A program made the translations under genes and the position numbers. The notes under the pieces were generated by a model. It was not told the origin of the DNA, did no database searches, and saw nothing but the letters and a program-made list of their open reading frames with translations. Positions 38,980 to 47,598 of a DNA stretch of 64,000 bases are shown here, piece by piece; position 1 is the stretch's first letter; every line of letters starts with the position of its first letter. The stretch is from Chromobacterium subtsugae (GTDB lineage Bacteria > Pseudomonadota > Gammaproteobacteria > Burkholderiales > Chromobacteriaceae), in assembly GCF_001676875.1 (NCBI RefSeq), contig NZ_JYKA01000006.1:1-64000 (forward strand), in the 5' to 3' direction.

Positions 38980-40436
38980 ACAAGCCCACGCTGATGCCGC
39001 TGCTGGCCTTCCCCTTTGCCCGCGCCAACGGTGTGATCCTGCTGGACGGCGAAAGCGGCCGCCAGCTGCTGCTGCGCGAAGACGCGCGGCCGGCGGCGTG
39101 GGCGGAGGCGCTGCGCCTGCACGGCGGCACGCTGGTGGGGGTGGAGACGCTGACGCAGGCCCAGTTCGAGAAGCGGCTGTCCGAGCACTACGCCAGCCGC
39201 GACGGCGCGGCGGCGGAGATGGTGGACGACATCGGCCAGGACATGGACCTCAACCAGATGGTGGAGTCGCTGCCGACGGTGGAGGACCTGCTGGAAAGCG
39301 AGGGCGACGCGCCCATCATCCGCATGATCAACGCGCTGCTGACCCAGGCGCTGCGCGACGGCGCGTCCGACATCCACATCGAGGCCTTCGAGGATCGCTC
39401 GGTGGTGCGCTTCCGTCTGGACGGCACGCTGCGCGACGTGGTCAGCCCGCACCGCGCGCTGCACGCGGCGATGGTGTCGCGGATCAAGATCATGTCCGGC
39501 ATGGACATCGCCGAGAAGCGCATCCCGCAGGACGGCCGCATCTCGCTGCGGCTGGGCGGCCGGCCCGTGGACGTGCGGGTGTCGACGCTGCCGACCAGCC
39601 ACGGCGAACGGGTGGTGCTGCGTTTGCTGGACAAGGAAAACGCGCGGCTGGACCTGGCCACCCTGGGCATGGCCGCCGACACGCTGGCCTCGGTGGACAA
39701 GCTGATCAACCAGCCGCACGGCATCCTGCTGGTCACCGGCCCCACCGGCTCCGGCAAGACCACCACGCTGTACGCGGCCTTGTCGCGGCTGGACGCCAGC
39801 CACACCAACATCATGACGGTGGAAGACCCGGTGGAGTACCACCTGGACGGCGTCGGCCAGACCCAGGTCAACCCCAAGATAGACATGAGCTTCGCCAAGG
39901 CGCTGCGCGCCATCCTGCGCCAAGACCCGGACGTGGTGATGATAGGCGAGATCCGCGATCTGGAAACCGCGCAGATCGCGGTGCAGGCGTCGCTGACCGG
40001 CCACCTGGTGTTGGCCACCTTGCACACCAACGACGCCGCCAGCGCGGTGACCCGCCTCACCGACATGGGGGTGGAGCCCTTCCTGCTGGCTTCCAGCCTG
40101 CTGGGCGTGATGGCGCAGCGGCTGGTGCGGCGCGTCTGCCCGCAGTGCAAGGCGCCGCATCCGGTGCCGCTGGAAGACGAGCCGGATGCCATTCATTACC
40201 GTCCGGTGGGCTGCCCGGCCTGCGGCAACTCCGGCTACAAGGGGCGCTACGGCGTGTATGAATTGATGCTGGTGGACGACACCATGCAGCGGCTGATCCA
40301 CGACCGCGCCTCCGAGCAGCGGCTGCGCGACCACGCGCAGCGCCACGGCATGCGCAGCCTGCGCGACGACGGCCTGCGCTGGGTCAAGGCCGGCGAAACC
40401 AGCCTGGAAGAAATCCTGCGGGTGACGAGAAGCTGA
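38976..40436 (+). CDS. gspE: Type II secretion ATPase GspE
   Basis: A 486-residue cytoplasmic motor ATPase. It has Walker A GPTGSGKTTT (about 255-264), Asp box, Walker B VVMIGEIRDLETAQIA, His box TGHLVLATLHTNDA, and a four-Cys zinc element CPQC...CPAC. The N-terminal domain, which binds GspL, is short. Similar to pilB in this window, but the gsp context separates them. Confidence 0.94.
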   Translation: MNKPTLMPLLAFPFARANGVILLDGESGRQLLLREDARPAAWAEALRLHGGTLVGVETLTQAQFEKRLSEHYASRDGAAAEMVDDIGQDMDLNQMVESLPTVEDLLESEGDAPIIRMINALLTQALRDGASDIHIEAFEDRSVVRFRLDGTLRDVVSPHRALHAAMVSRIKIMSGMDIAEKRIPQDGRISLRLGGRPVDVRVSTLPTSHGERVVLRLLDKENARLDLATLGMAADTLASVDKLINQPHGILLVTGPTGSGKTTTLYAALSRLDASHTNIMTVEDPVEYHLDGVGQTQVNPKIDMSFAKALRAILRQDPDVVMIGEIRDLETAQIAVQASLTGHLVLATLHTNDAASAVTRLTDMGVEPFLLASSLLGVMAQRLVRRVCPQCKAPHPVPLEDEPDAIHYRPVGCPACGNSGYKGRYGVYELMLVDDTMQRLIHDRASEQRLRDHAQRHGMRSLRDDGLRWVKAGETSLEEILRVTRS

Positions 40437-40437
40437 T

Positions 40438-41649
40438 ATGGCCGCCTTCCGATACACCGCCTACGATGCGGCCGGCAAGGAGCAGAATGGCCTGCTGGAG
40501 GCCGACTCCGCCCGCGCCGCCCGCGCGCAGCTGCGCGAGCGCGGCCTGCTGCCGGTGGCGGTGGACAGCGTCAACGCCAAGACCGGCAACTCCGGCAGCA
40601 ATGTGTTGCGCCGCGGCCTGCCGCGCGCCGAGCTGGTGATGCTCACCGAGCAGCTGTCGACGCTGCTCAACGCCGGCCTGACCCTGGAGAAGGCGCTGAC
40701 CGCGGTGACCGAGCAGGCGGAAAGCCCGCGCGCCCGCACCGTGCTGGCGGCGCTGCGCAGCGACATCCTGGAAGGCAAGAGCTTCGCCCAGGCGCTGTCC
40801 GCCGCGCCCGGCGTGTTCTCGCCCTTGTACCGCTCGCTGGTGCAGGCCGGCGAGCAGTCCGGCCACCTCGACATGGTGATGGCGCGGCTGGCGGAATACC
40901 TGGATAAGCGGCAGAACACCCAGCAGAAAGTGACGCTGGCGCTCGCCTACCCGGCGGTGGTGACCTTCGTCGCCATCCTGGTGGTGTCCGGCCTGATGAC
41001 CTATGTGGTGCCGCAGGTGGTCAGCGTGTTCGCGCAGACCAAGCAATCGCTGCCTTTCCTCACCCGCGCGCTGGTGGCGTGCAGCGATTTCCTGCGCCAA
41101 TGGGGCCTGCTGCTGCTGGCGTCCATCGTCGCGGCGGTGGCGCTGACGGTGCGCGCCTTGCGCGCGCCGCTGCTCAAGCGCCGTTTCCATGCCTGGGTGC
41201 TGAGGCTGCCGGTGTTCGGCCGCCTGTTCCGCGCGCTCAACACCGCGCGCATGGCCAGCACCATGTCCATTCTGGTGGGTTCGGGCGTGCCGCTCTTGAC
41301 CGCGCTGGAGACCGCGCGCGGCCTGATGACCATGCTGCCGATGCAGGACGCGGTGGCCGACGCGATGGCCAAGGTGCGCGAAGGCGTGTCGCTGTCGCGC
41401 GCGCTCAACGCCAGCAAGCAGTTCCCGCCGGTGCTGATCCACCTGATTTCCAGCGGCGAGGCCAGCGGCACGCTGTCGCAGATGCTGGACCGCGCCGCGC
41501 AGCAGCAGGAACAGGAGGTGGAGCGCAAGCTGGCCACCTTCACCACGCTGATGGAGCCCTTGCTGATCCTGGTGATGGGCGGCATGGTGCTGCTGATCGT
41601 GCTGGCGATCATGATGCCCATCATCGACATGAACCAGATGGTGCATTGA
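40438..41649 (+). CDS. gspF: Type II secretion inner-membrane platform protein GspF
   Basis: A 403-residue protein with two T2SF domains and three membrane helices (e.g. PAVVTFVAILVVSGLMTYVVP and LLILVMGGMVLLIVLAIMMPI). It starts AAFRYTAYDAAGKEQNGLLEADS, typical of GspF. It forms the platform on which GspE drives pseudopilus growth. It starts immediately after the gspE stop. Confidence 0.94.
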   Translation: MAAFRYTAYDAAGKEQNGLLEADSARAARAQLRERGLLPVAVDSVNAKTGNSGSNVLRRGLPRAELVMLTEQLSTLLNAGLTLEKALTAVTEQAESPRARTVLAALRSDILEGKSFAQALSAAPGVFSPLYRSLVQAGEQSGHLDMVMARLAEYLDKRQNTQQKVTLALAYPAVVTFVAILVVSGLMTYVVPQVVSVFAQTKQSLPFLTRALVACSDFLRQWGLLLLASIVAAVALTVRALRAPLLKRRFHAWVLRLPVFGRLFRALNTARMASTMSILVGSGVPLLTALETARGLMTMLPMQDAVADAMAKVREGVSLSRALNASKQFPPVLIHLISSGEASGTLSQMLDRAAQQQEQEVERKLATFTTLMEPLLILVMGGMVLLIVLAIMMPIIDMNQMVH

Positions 41650-41658
41650 GCCGTGCCC

Positions 41659-41997
41659 ATGGCGAAAGACAAGATGCTGGACGCCGACCCGATCCGCAAC
41701 CGCGAATACCGGAAATTGCTGGACGCGGTGGCGGATAGGGACAAGGCGCGCGCCGCGCTGGCGGCGCGGCGGCCCTTGCCCATCCAGGCCTGGCATCCGG
41801 CGCTATGGCTGGCGGTTGCCGCCAGCATCGGCGCCGTGGTTTTTCTTCAGTCGGGAGCGTGGATGGCCTTGCTGGCCCTGACGGCCATCGCGGGCTATCT
41901 GTTTGCCGTGTCGGCCTTGCGCGAGTGCATCAGCCTGCGCCGGCGCGTCGACGCGCTGCAGACGCTGCTGCAACAGGCGCTCGATCAGGAAAAATGA
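41659..41997 (+). CDS. Small membrane protein of unknown function inside the gsp operon
   Basis: A 112-residue protein I do not recognise. A charged N-terminus (MAKDKMLDADPIRNREYRKLLDAVADRDKARAAL) is followed by two adjacent membrane helices (about 45-62 and 65-84) and a C-terminal coiled-coil-like helix RRRVDALQTLLQQALDQ. It lies between gspF and gspG, where most type II operons have no gene. ATG at 41659 and GTG at 41653 are possible starts. The predicted hairpin-in-membrane shape suggests a platform accessory, but there is no direct evidence. Confidence 0.6.
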   Translation: MAKDKMLDADPIRNREYRKLLDAVADRDKARAALAARRPLPIQAWHPALWLAVAASIGAVVFLQSGAWMALLALTAIAGYLFAVSALRECISLRRRVDALQTLLQQALDQEK

Positions 41998-42104
41998 CTT
42001 GCAGGCCGGGAGGATGAGATCCTGCCCGGCTGTTTGACGGATATTCGGAAATTGGAAGCAACCCGGCATGGCCAAGCGCCGCCGGATCAAATGATGGAGA
42101 AGCG

Positions 42105-42548
42105 ATGAAACAGTTGAAACGTACCGCCCAGCGCGGTTTCACCCTGATCGAGATCATGGTGGTGATCGTCATCCTCGGCGTGCTGGCCGCGCTGGTGGTG
42201 CCCAAGGTGATGAGCCGTCCGGACGAGGCGCGCATCGTCGCCGCCAAGCAGGACATCGGCGCCATCAGTCAGGCGCTGAAGCTGTACCGGCTGGACAATG
42301 GCCGCTATCCCAGCTCTGACCAGGGCTTGTCGGCGCTGGTGCAGAAACCGACCGCGGCGCCGGAGCCGAAGAACTGGAAGCCGGGCGGCTACCTGGAGCG
42401 CCTGCCGAAAGACCCGTGGGGCAACGCCTACCAGTACGCCAACCCGGGCACGCACGGCGAAATCGACATCTGGAGCTTCGGCGCCGACGGCGAGCCGGGC
42501 GGCGAGGGCAACGACGCCGACATCGGCAACTGGGACAGCGGCAAGTAA
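42105..42548 (+). CDS. gspG: Major pseudopilin GspG
   Basis: A 147-residue pseudopilin, main subunit of the type II pseudopilus. The leader ends in RG before [22 protein letters not shown], with Glu5 of the mature form, so a prepilin peptidase would cut after Gly. The globular part has [16 protein letters not shown] and ends with [11 protein letters not shown], the calcium-binding region of GspG proteins. A GGAGAAGCG sequence precedes the ATG. Confidence 0.94.
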   Translation: MKQLKRTAQRGFTLIEIMVVIVILGVLAALVVPKVMSRPDEARIVAAKQDIGAISQALKLYRLDNGRYPSSDQGLSALVQKPTAAPEPKNWKPGGYLERLPKDPWGNAYQYANPGTHGEIDIWSFGADGEPGGEGNDADIGNWDSGK

Positions 42549-42570
42549 GCGCGCCTGAGCGAGAACCGGC

Positions 42571-43044
42571 ATGATGCGCCCGCGCCAGCGCGGCTTCACG
42601 CTGATCGAGGTGATGGTGGTGATGCTGATCATCGGCGTCCTGGCCACCACCGTGACCCTCAGCCTGCGGCCCGACACCCATCGTCTGCTGAACGACGAGG
42701 CCTATCGCTTCGCGCGGGTGCTGGAGCAAGCCGGCGACGCCGCCGAAATGGGCGACACGCTGGCCTTGAGCTGGAACGCCAAGGGCTATGCCTTCAGCCG
42801 GCAGGACGACGACGGCAACTGGGTGGCGGCCGGCGACGACCTGCTGGCTGAGCATCCTTGGCCGGACGGCATCCAGGGCGAGGGCGTGCTGTTGGACGGC
42901 AAGCCCTGGCCGGCGGGCAGGCCCCTGCTGTTGTGGCAGGACGGCCGGGCGGCGACGCTGGCGCTCAGGCTGGGCGGCGCGGGCCGGCGCTTGACGATAT
43001 TGCAGTCGCCGCTGGGCCGGGTGACGGTGGCGGACGGCTCATGA
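42571..43044 (+). CDS. gspH: Minor pseudopilin GspH
   Basis: A 157-residue minor pseudopilin. The prepilin motif is [23 protein letters not shown], and the body has LNDEAYRFARVLEQAGDAAEMG typical of GspH. It follows gspG by 22 bases and its stop overlaps the gspI start (ATGA). Confidence 0.88.
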   Translation: MMRPRQRGFTLIEVMVVMLIIGVLATTVTLSLRPDTHRLLNDEAYRFARVLEQAGDAAEMGDTLALSWNAKGYAFSRQDDDGNWVAAGDDLLAEHPWPDGIQGEGVLLDGKPWPAGRPLLLWQDGRAATLALRLGGAGRRLTILQSPLGRVTVADGS

Positions 43045-43421
43045 GGCGGCAGCAAGGTTTCACTCTGTTCGAAGTGCTGGTGGCGCTGGCCATCATCGCG
43101 GTGGCGCTGGGAGCGTTGCTGCGCGCCACCGGCCTCGCCGCCGACAACGCCGAAGGCATGGAGCGGCGGATGCAGGCCAATTGGGAGGCGCAGAACCAGA
43201 TCGCCGCGCTGCAGGCGCTGCGGCAGTTCCCCGAACCCGGGCAGCAGGCCGGCGAGAGCAAGGAGGACGGCATCGCCTGGCGCTGGGAGCGCGATATCAC
43301 GCCGACTCCCAATCCCAATTTCCGCAAGGTGGTGGTGCGCATCCTGGCGCCGGGCAGCGGCCATTACGTGTTGGCCGAAGTCACCGGCTACCTGCGCCAG
43401 ACGGCCGGGAGCGGCGGTTGA
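43041..43421 (+). CDS. gspI: Minor pseudopilin GspI
   Basis: A 126-residue minor pseudopilin at the tip of the pseudopilus. The prepilin motif is QQG/FTLFEVLVALAIIAVALGALLRA. The downstream NWEAQNQIAALQALRQFPEPG is usual for GspI. The ATG at 43041 overlaps the gspH stop; the frame is open upstream but without a leader. Confidence 0.9.
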   Translation: MRRQQGFTLFEVLVALAIIAVALGALLRATGLAADNAEGMERRMQANWEAQNQIAALQALRQFPEPGQQAGESKEDGIAWRWERDITPTPNPNFRKVVVRILAPGSGHYVLAEVTGYLRQTAGSGG

Positions 43422-44002
43422 GCGCGCGCGGGCAGGGCGGCATGACGCTGCTGGAAATCCTGGTGGCGATGAGCCTGCTGGCCATCTTGTCGGTGATGGG
43501 TTACAAGGCGTTCGGTTCGCTGCTGATCGCGCGGGAGCGGCTGATGCAGACCGGCGAGCAATGGGTGGACGCGGCGCGCGCCTTCCGCCGGCTGGAGAGC
43601 GACCTGAGCGGCCAGCAGCCGCAGCCCAGCGCCGGAGACCAGCAGCAGGGGCTGGCGCTGGGCGCCAGCAGCCTGACGCTGTTGCAGGACGGCAAGGGCC
43701 AGTCGCTGGTGCTGGAGTCGGTGTCCGCCCGTTATCCGAGCGGCATGGAGCGGATTTCCTATCACGCCGGCGGCGGCGTACTCAGCTGGTCGGCCGGCGA
43801 CGCCGCCGGCGGCGAGCCGATCCGCTACGCGCTGCTGGGGCCGGACATGAAGGTGAGCTGGCGGGTGATGTTGAACGACGGCAGTTGGCAGGACGCCTGG
43901 CCGATGGGCGACGCCGCCCAGGGCCGGGTGGCGCGGGCGCTGGAAATGCGGGTGCTGATGCCGGGCCAGCAGCCGGTGCGCCGCATCTGGAGCCTGCCAT
44001 GA
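43418..44002 (+). CDS. gspJ: Minor pseudopilin GspJ (TTG start)
   Basis: A 194-residue minor pseudopilin. Reading from the TTG at 43418 gives the leader LSARGQGG (first residue Met in practice) before MTLLEILVAMSLLAILSVMGYKAF, an ideal prepilin site with Gly at -1 and Glu at +5. The ATG at 43442 would remove the leader, so the TTG is the likely start. It overlaps the gspI stop in TTGA. The body has SDLSGQQPQPS and VSWRVMLNDGSWQDAWP, as in GspJ. It ends overlapping gspK. Confidence 0.87.
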   Translation: MSARGQGGMTLLEILVAMSLLAILSVMGYKAFGSLLIARERLMQTGEQWVDAARAFRRLESDLSGQQPQPSAGDQQQGLALGASSLTLLQDGKGQSLVLESVSARYPSGMERISYHAGGGVLSWSAGDAAGGEPIRYALLGPDMKVSWRVMLNDGSWQDAWPMGDAAQGRVARALEMRVLMPGQQPVRRIWSLP

Positions 44003-44991
44003 GACGGCGGCAATCCGGCATGGCGGTGATCATGGCGCTGCTGATCGTGGCGCTGGCCACCACCGCGGCCAGCCTGGTGCTGTGGCAGCAGGGGCTGTGG
44101 TGGCACCAGCTGGAAAACGACAAGAGCCGCGCGCAGCTGCGGCTGGTGGCCGACGCCGGCCTGGGCTGGGCGATGGAGATTCTGCGCTTCAACAGCGGGC
44201 CGGCCGGCAACGGCGTGGTGGCGCTGTCGCAGCTGTGGGCGCAGCCCTTGCCGCAAACCGAGGCCCAGGGAGTGAAGGTGAGCGGCTCGCTGTCCGACCT
44301 GCAAGGCCGCTTCAATCTCAATTCGCTGGTGGCGAACGGCCAGACCAATACCCGCCAGGTGGTGTTCTACAAGCGCCTGCTGGTGACGCTGGGGCTGCCT
44401 AGCAAGCTGTCGGAGCCGCTGCTCAAGTCGCTGCGCGGCGGCCGGGAGGACGATGGCCGCCAGCCGGCGGCAGACAGCGGCAACGCGGCCGCGCCGCAGC
44501 CCAACCATCCGCTGCTGCGGGTGGAAATGCTGCGCTGGCTGCCCGGCTACACGCCGGAAGTGATGGAGAAGCTGGCGCCGCATGTGGCGGCGCTGCCGCC
44601 CGGCGTCAGCCAGATCAACGTCAATACCGCCACCGACATGGTGATGAAGACGCTGCTGCCGGGGATAGGCGACGGCAATCTGCTGGTGCTGTTGAACCAG
44701 CGCAAGAGCAATTATTTCAAGGACGCGGCCGACTTCAAGGCCCGCTTGCCGGGCGCGGTGGCCGTCGCCGACACCGACTACGGCGCCGCGTCCAGTTATT
44801 TCCAGCTCGACAGCCGCTCCAGCTTCGGCAAGGCGCGCCTGCAGATGCGAGCGATGATTTACAGTAGCCCGAACGCCGTCAAGCTGTTGTGGCGGCAGGA
44901 CGGCAATGACGGCCGCAGCCAGTCGGCGCGGCCCGGTGGAGAAAAACATGACGACGCTGCGACTCTATCTGCGGGCGGGCTGGCCCGATAG
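43999..44991 (+). CDS. gspK: Minor pseudopilin GspK
   Basis: A 330-residue pseudopilin that caps the pseudopilus tip with GspI and GspJ. The leader RRRQSG precedes MAVIMALLIVALATTAASLVLW; the usual Glu5 is absent, as in other GspK. The large globular part has LQGRFNLNSLVANG and SQINVNTATDMVMKTLLPGIGDGN. Its 3' end overlaps gspL by 44 bases. Confidence 0.92.
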   Translation: MRRRQSGMAVIMALLIVALATTAASLVLWQQGLWWHQLENDKSRAQLRLVADAGLGWAMEILRFNSGPAGNGVVALSQLWAQPLPQTEAQGVKVSGSLSDLQGRFNLNSLVANGQTNTRQVVFYKRLLVTLGLPSKLSEPLLKSLRGGREDDGRQPAADSGNAAAPQPNHPLLRVEMLRWLPGYTPEVMEKLAPHVAALPPGVSQINVNTATDMVMKTLLPGIGDGNLLVLLNQRKSNYFKDAADFKARLPGAVAVADTDYGAASSYFQLDSRSSFGKARLQMRAMIYSSPNAVKLLWRQDGNDGRSQSARPGGEKHDDAATLSAGGLAR

Positions 44992-46138
44992 CGAGCCGGG
45001 CTTGCCCTGGGCGCTGCTGGGCGCCCGCGGCGAGCTGAGCGCCCAGGGCGACAGCGCGCCGGGGGGCTGGCCCAAGGCCGACCATTGCGAACTGGTGCTG
45101 CCGGCCGGCCGCACCCTGTTCGCCGAAGCCAGGCTGCCGGACGCGGTGAAGCAGCCGACGCCGGCGGTGATGGGCTTCGCGCTGGAAGAGGGGCTGGGCA
45201 ACGATCCGGGCGCCAATCTGTACGCGCCGGGGCCGACGCTGGCCGACGGCCGCCGCCTGGTGGCGGTGACCGAGGCGGCGGCGCTGCGCCGAGCGGTGGC
45301 GATGCTGAAAAGCCTGGGCCGCTTGTGCGACCGCATCGTACCGGAGGAGTGCCTGCTGCCGCCGCCGCCGGCCGACGGCTGGAGCGTGACGGCGCTGGCC
45401 GACCGCTATCTGGTGCGCGCGGCCTCGCCGTACGCCGCTTGCCTGCCGCGCGGCGGCGCGGCGGTGGAGCAGGCGCTGTTCGCCTCGCTGCTGGCGCTGT
45501 CGCCGCCGGCGCGGCTGCAACTGCACGGCGTGGAGCGTCCCGAGGAGCTGCTGAGCCGCCTGCCGGGCTGGCAGGGCGACAGCGCGCGCGGCGAAGCCCA
45601 CGACTGGAAACAAGGGAAACGCGAGGGCGGCTTCGACTTCGCCCAGGGCGAGCTGGCGGCCAACCGCCGCTGGCGCGACTGGGCGCCGTCGCTGAAGCGG
45701 GCCGGCTGGCTGCTGGGCGGCCTGCTGGCGGCGCAATTGCTGCTGACGCTGTGCCAGTCCGGCTGGTACGCCTGGCAGAAGCACAGCTTGTCGCAGCAGA
45801 TCAAGAGCGCCGCCGCGCCGTGGACCGGCGGCCAGGCGATGCCGGGCAGCAGCGCGCTGCTGATGACGCGCGCGGTCGACAAGCTGCGGCTCAGCCACGG
45901 CTTGCCGGCGCGCGACGACATGCTGGAGCTGATGGGCGCGCTGGCCGCGGCCAGCGGCCGCGATCTGCAAGCGCGCTCGCTGGAGTACGAGGCCGGCCGG
46001 CTGAAGCTGCAGGTGAACGAGGTGCCGGCGGAAAGCCTGGCGCGCTGGCGCAAAGTGCTGGCGGCGCGCCAGATCATGCTGGATGCGACGAGCAGCCAGC
46101 CTGGCAGCAAACAACTGGTGGTGGCGCGGGAGCCGTGA
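44948..46138 (+). CDS. gspL: Type II secretion assembly protein GspL
   Basis: A 396-residue inner-membrane protein that holds GspE at the membrane. The cytoplasmic actin-like part runs from MTTLRLYLRAGWPDSEPG to about residue 255. One membrane helix (AGWLLGGLLAAQLLLTLCQSGWYAW) and a periplasmic ferredoxin-like domain follow. It starts inside gspK, and its stop overlaps the gspM start (TGATG). Confidence 0.9.
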   Translation: MTTLRLYLRAGWPDSEPGLPWALLGARGELSAQGDSAPGGWPKADHCELVLPAGRTLFAEARLPDAVKQPTPAVMGFALEEGLGNDPGANLYAPGPTLADGRRLVAVTEAAALRRAVAMLKSLGRLCDRIVPEECLLPPPPADGWSVTALADRYLVRAASPYAACLPRGGAAVEQALFASLLALSPPARLQLHGVERPEELLSRLPGWQGDSARGEAHDWKQGKREGGFDFAQGELAANRRWRDWAPSLKRAGWLLGGLLAAQLLLTLCQSGWYAWQKHSLSQQIKSAAAPWTGGQAMPGSSALLMTRAVDKLRLSHGLPARDDMLELMGALAAASGRDLQARSLEYEAGRLKLQVNEVPAESLARWRKVLAARQIMLDATSSQPGSKQLVVAREP

Positions 46139-46647
46139 TGACAGCCTACAAGCAACAATTTCTCGACTACTGGCAGCAACGCAGCGCGCGCGAGCAGCGC
46201 CTGCTGGCGGCGATGGCGCTGGTGCTGGGCGCGGCGCTGCTGTACCTGGCGGTATGGGAGCCGGCCAGCGCCTCGCTGCAGCGCAACCGCGCGTCGGTGG
46301 CGCGGCTGCAGGCCGAGCTGGGCGCGGTGCGCAGCCTGGCCGCCGAGGCCGACAAGCTCAAGCGCCAGCCGGCGCAGACGCCGCTGCCGGCCAAGGAACT
46401 GATTCCGCTATTGCAGCAGACCGCCAAGAGCCAGGGCCTGGCGGTCGCCGCGCTGCAGTTCAGCCAGGACGGCGAGTCCGGCGTCGACATGGAAGGCGTG
46501 GTGGGGTTCGACGCCTGGGTGCGTTTCGCCGGCGTGTTGGCGGCGCAGCAGCAGGTGCGGGTGGTGAACGTGAAGATGGAGGCGCAGCCGGTGCCGGGCC
46601 AGGTCAAGATCAAGGCGCTGCTGGCGCACGCGGGAGCGGCGGCATGA
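46138..46647 (+). CDS. gspM: Type II secretion protein GspM
   Basis: A 169-residue partner of GspL. A short cytoplasmic N-terminus (YKQQFLDYWQQRSAREQRLL) is followed by one membrane helix (AAMALVLGAALLYLAVWEPA), a coiled coil, and a small periplasmic domain ending FAGVLAAQQQVRVVNVKMEA. It overlaps both neighbours by one to four bases. Confidence 0.9.
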   Translation: MTAYKQQFLDYWQQRSAREQRLLAAMALVLGAALLYLAVWEPASASLQRNRASVARLQAELGAVRSLAAEADKLKRQPAQTPLPAKELIPLLQQTAKSQGLAVAALQFSQDGESGVDMEGVVGFDAWVRFAGVLAAQQQVRVVNVKMEAQPVPGQVKIKALLAHAGAAA

Positions 46648-47393
46648 GGCGGCGGATGATCAAGTGGCTGGGGCTGGCTGTCCTGCTGCTGGCCGGCGCG
46701 CTGTCGGCGCTGCCGGCCAGCCTGCTGGCGGTGCCGGTGGCGCGCTGGAGCGATGGCCGCTGGGGCGTCAGCGACGCCAGGGGCACGGTCTGGAACGGCG
46801 GCGCCCAGCTGGTGTACCTGGGGCCGGCCGGCGAAGTGCAGGGCATGAGCCCGCTAGGCTGGCAATGGCAGCCCAAGGCCTTGTTGTCCGGCCTGTTGGT
46901 CTGGCATCTGGACAGCGCCGGCCAGCCGGGCTTGCTGCAGCTGGGCTTGGGCAAGCAGGAAGTGCGCGGCCTGGCGTTGTCGATGCCGGTGGCGGCGCTG
47001 GCCAATCTGTCCAAAACTTGGCAGGTGGCCAGGCTGGGTGGCGAATTGCAGCTGAACATTCCCCAATTGGCGCGCCAAGGCAAGGAAGTCAGCGGCGCGG
47101 TGCAGCTGGCTTGGCGCGGCGCGGCGTCGCCGCTGACCACGGTGCTGCCTTTCGGCAGCTACCAGCTGGACGCCGCCGGCACGCCGCAGGGGCTGAACTT
47201 CACGCTGTCCACGCTGGAAGGGCCGCTGATGATCAACGGCCAGGGCAGCTGGCCAGCCGGCGGCGCCTTCAGCATGGCGGGCACCGCCGATAGCCCGCCG
47301 GAACAGTACGACGCGCTCAAGCCGTTGTTGCTGATGCTGGGCCAGCCGGCGGGCCCCACCAGCGTCAGCTGGCAGGTGAAGCCGGGGATGTGA
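46644..47393 (+). CDS. gspN: Type II secretion protein GspN
   Basis: A 249-residue protein with one N-terminal membrane helix (WLGLAVLLLAGALSALPASLLA) and a periplasmic domain. GRWGVSDARGTVWNGGAQLVY and SWQVKPGM at the C-terminus are typical of GspN. It is the last gene of the operon and is present in only some type II systems. Confidence 0.85.
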   Translation: MRRRMIKWLGLAVLLLAGALSALPASLLAVPVARWSDGRWGVSDARGTVWNGGAQLVYLGPAGEVQGMSPLGWQWQPKALLSGLLVWHLDSAGQPGLLQLGLGKQEVRGLALSMPVAALANLSKTWQVARLGGELQLNIPQLARQGKEVSGAVQLAWRGAASPLTTVLPFGSYQLDAAGTPQGLNFTLSTLEGPLMINGQGSWPAGGAFSMAGTADSPPEQYDALKPLLLMLGQPAGPTSVSWQVKPGM

Positions 47394-47425
47394 CGGTTTT
47401 TTTGCAAAAAATGACGGTTGGCGTA

Positions 47426-47454
47426 TTGTGCGATCGCAATATGCGCGATATTAT
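47426..47454 (+). promoter_or_regulatory. Predicted carA promoter
   Basis: TTGTGC (47426-47431), 17 bases and TATTAT (47449-47454) point toward carA. The 10-base palindrome TGCGATCGCA (47429-47438) overlaps the -35 element and could be an operator. A leader of about 140 bases would precede the carA start. Confidence 0.5.
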
Positions 47455-47468
47455 AGAAAGGTTTATCC

Positions 47469-47561
47469 AAACGGGACTGGCGCAAGGCGCTCAGTCCCGT
47501 TATTCACATAAGAAATTCGAAAATCCCAGGGTGGAAAACGAAACCGGCGCAGCCGGTTTTT
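47469..47561 (+). terminator. carA leader with two hairpins, the second an intrinsic-terminator type
   Basis: AACGGGACTG (47470-47479) pairs perfectly with CAGTCCCGTT (47492-47501). Further on AAACCGGC (47541-47548) pairs with GCCGGTTT (47552-47559) around GCA, and the T run continues to 47561. The second hairpin ends 38 bases before the GTG of carA and inside its predicted leader. It could end readthrough from gspN, or act as an attenuator. No ATG-started leader peptide was found between promoter and hairpin. Confidence 0.6.
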
Positions 47562-47598
47562 GTACAAGCGCCCAGGCAAATGCAACAGGAGCCAGCCA

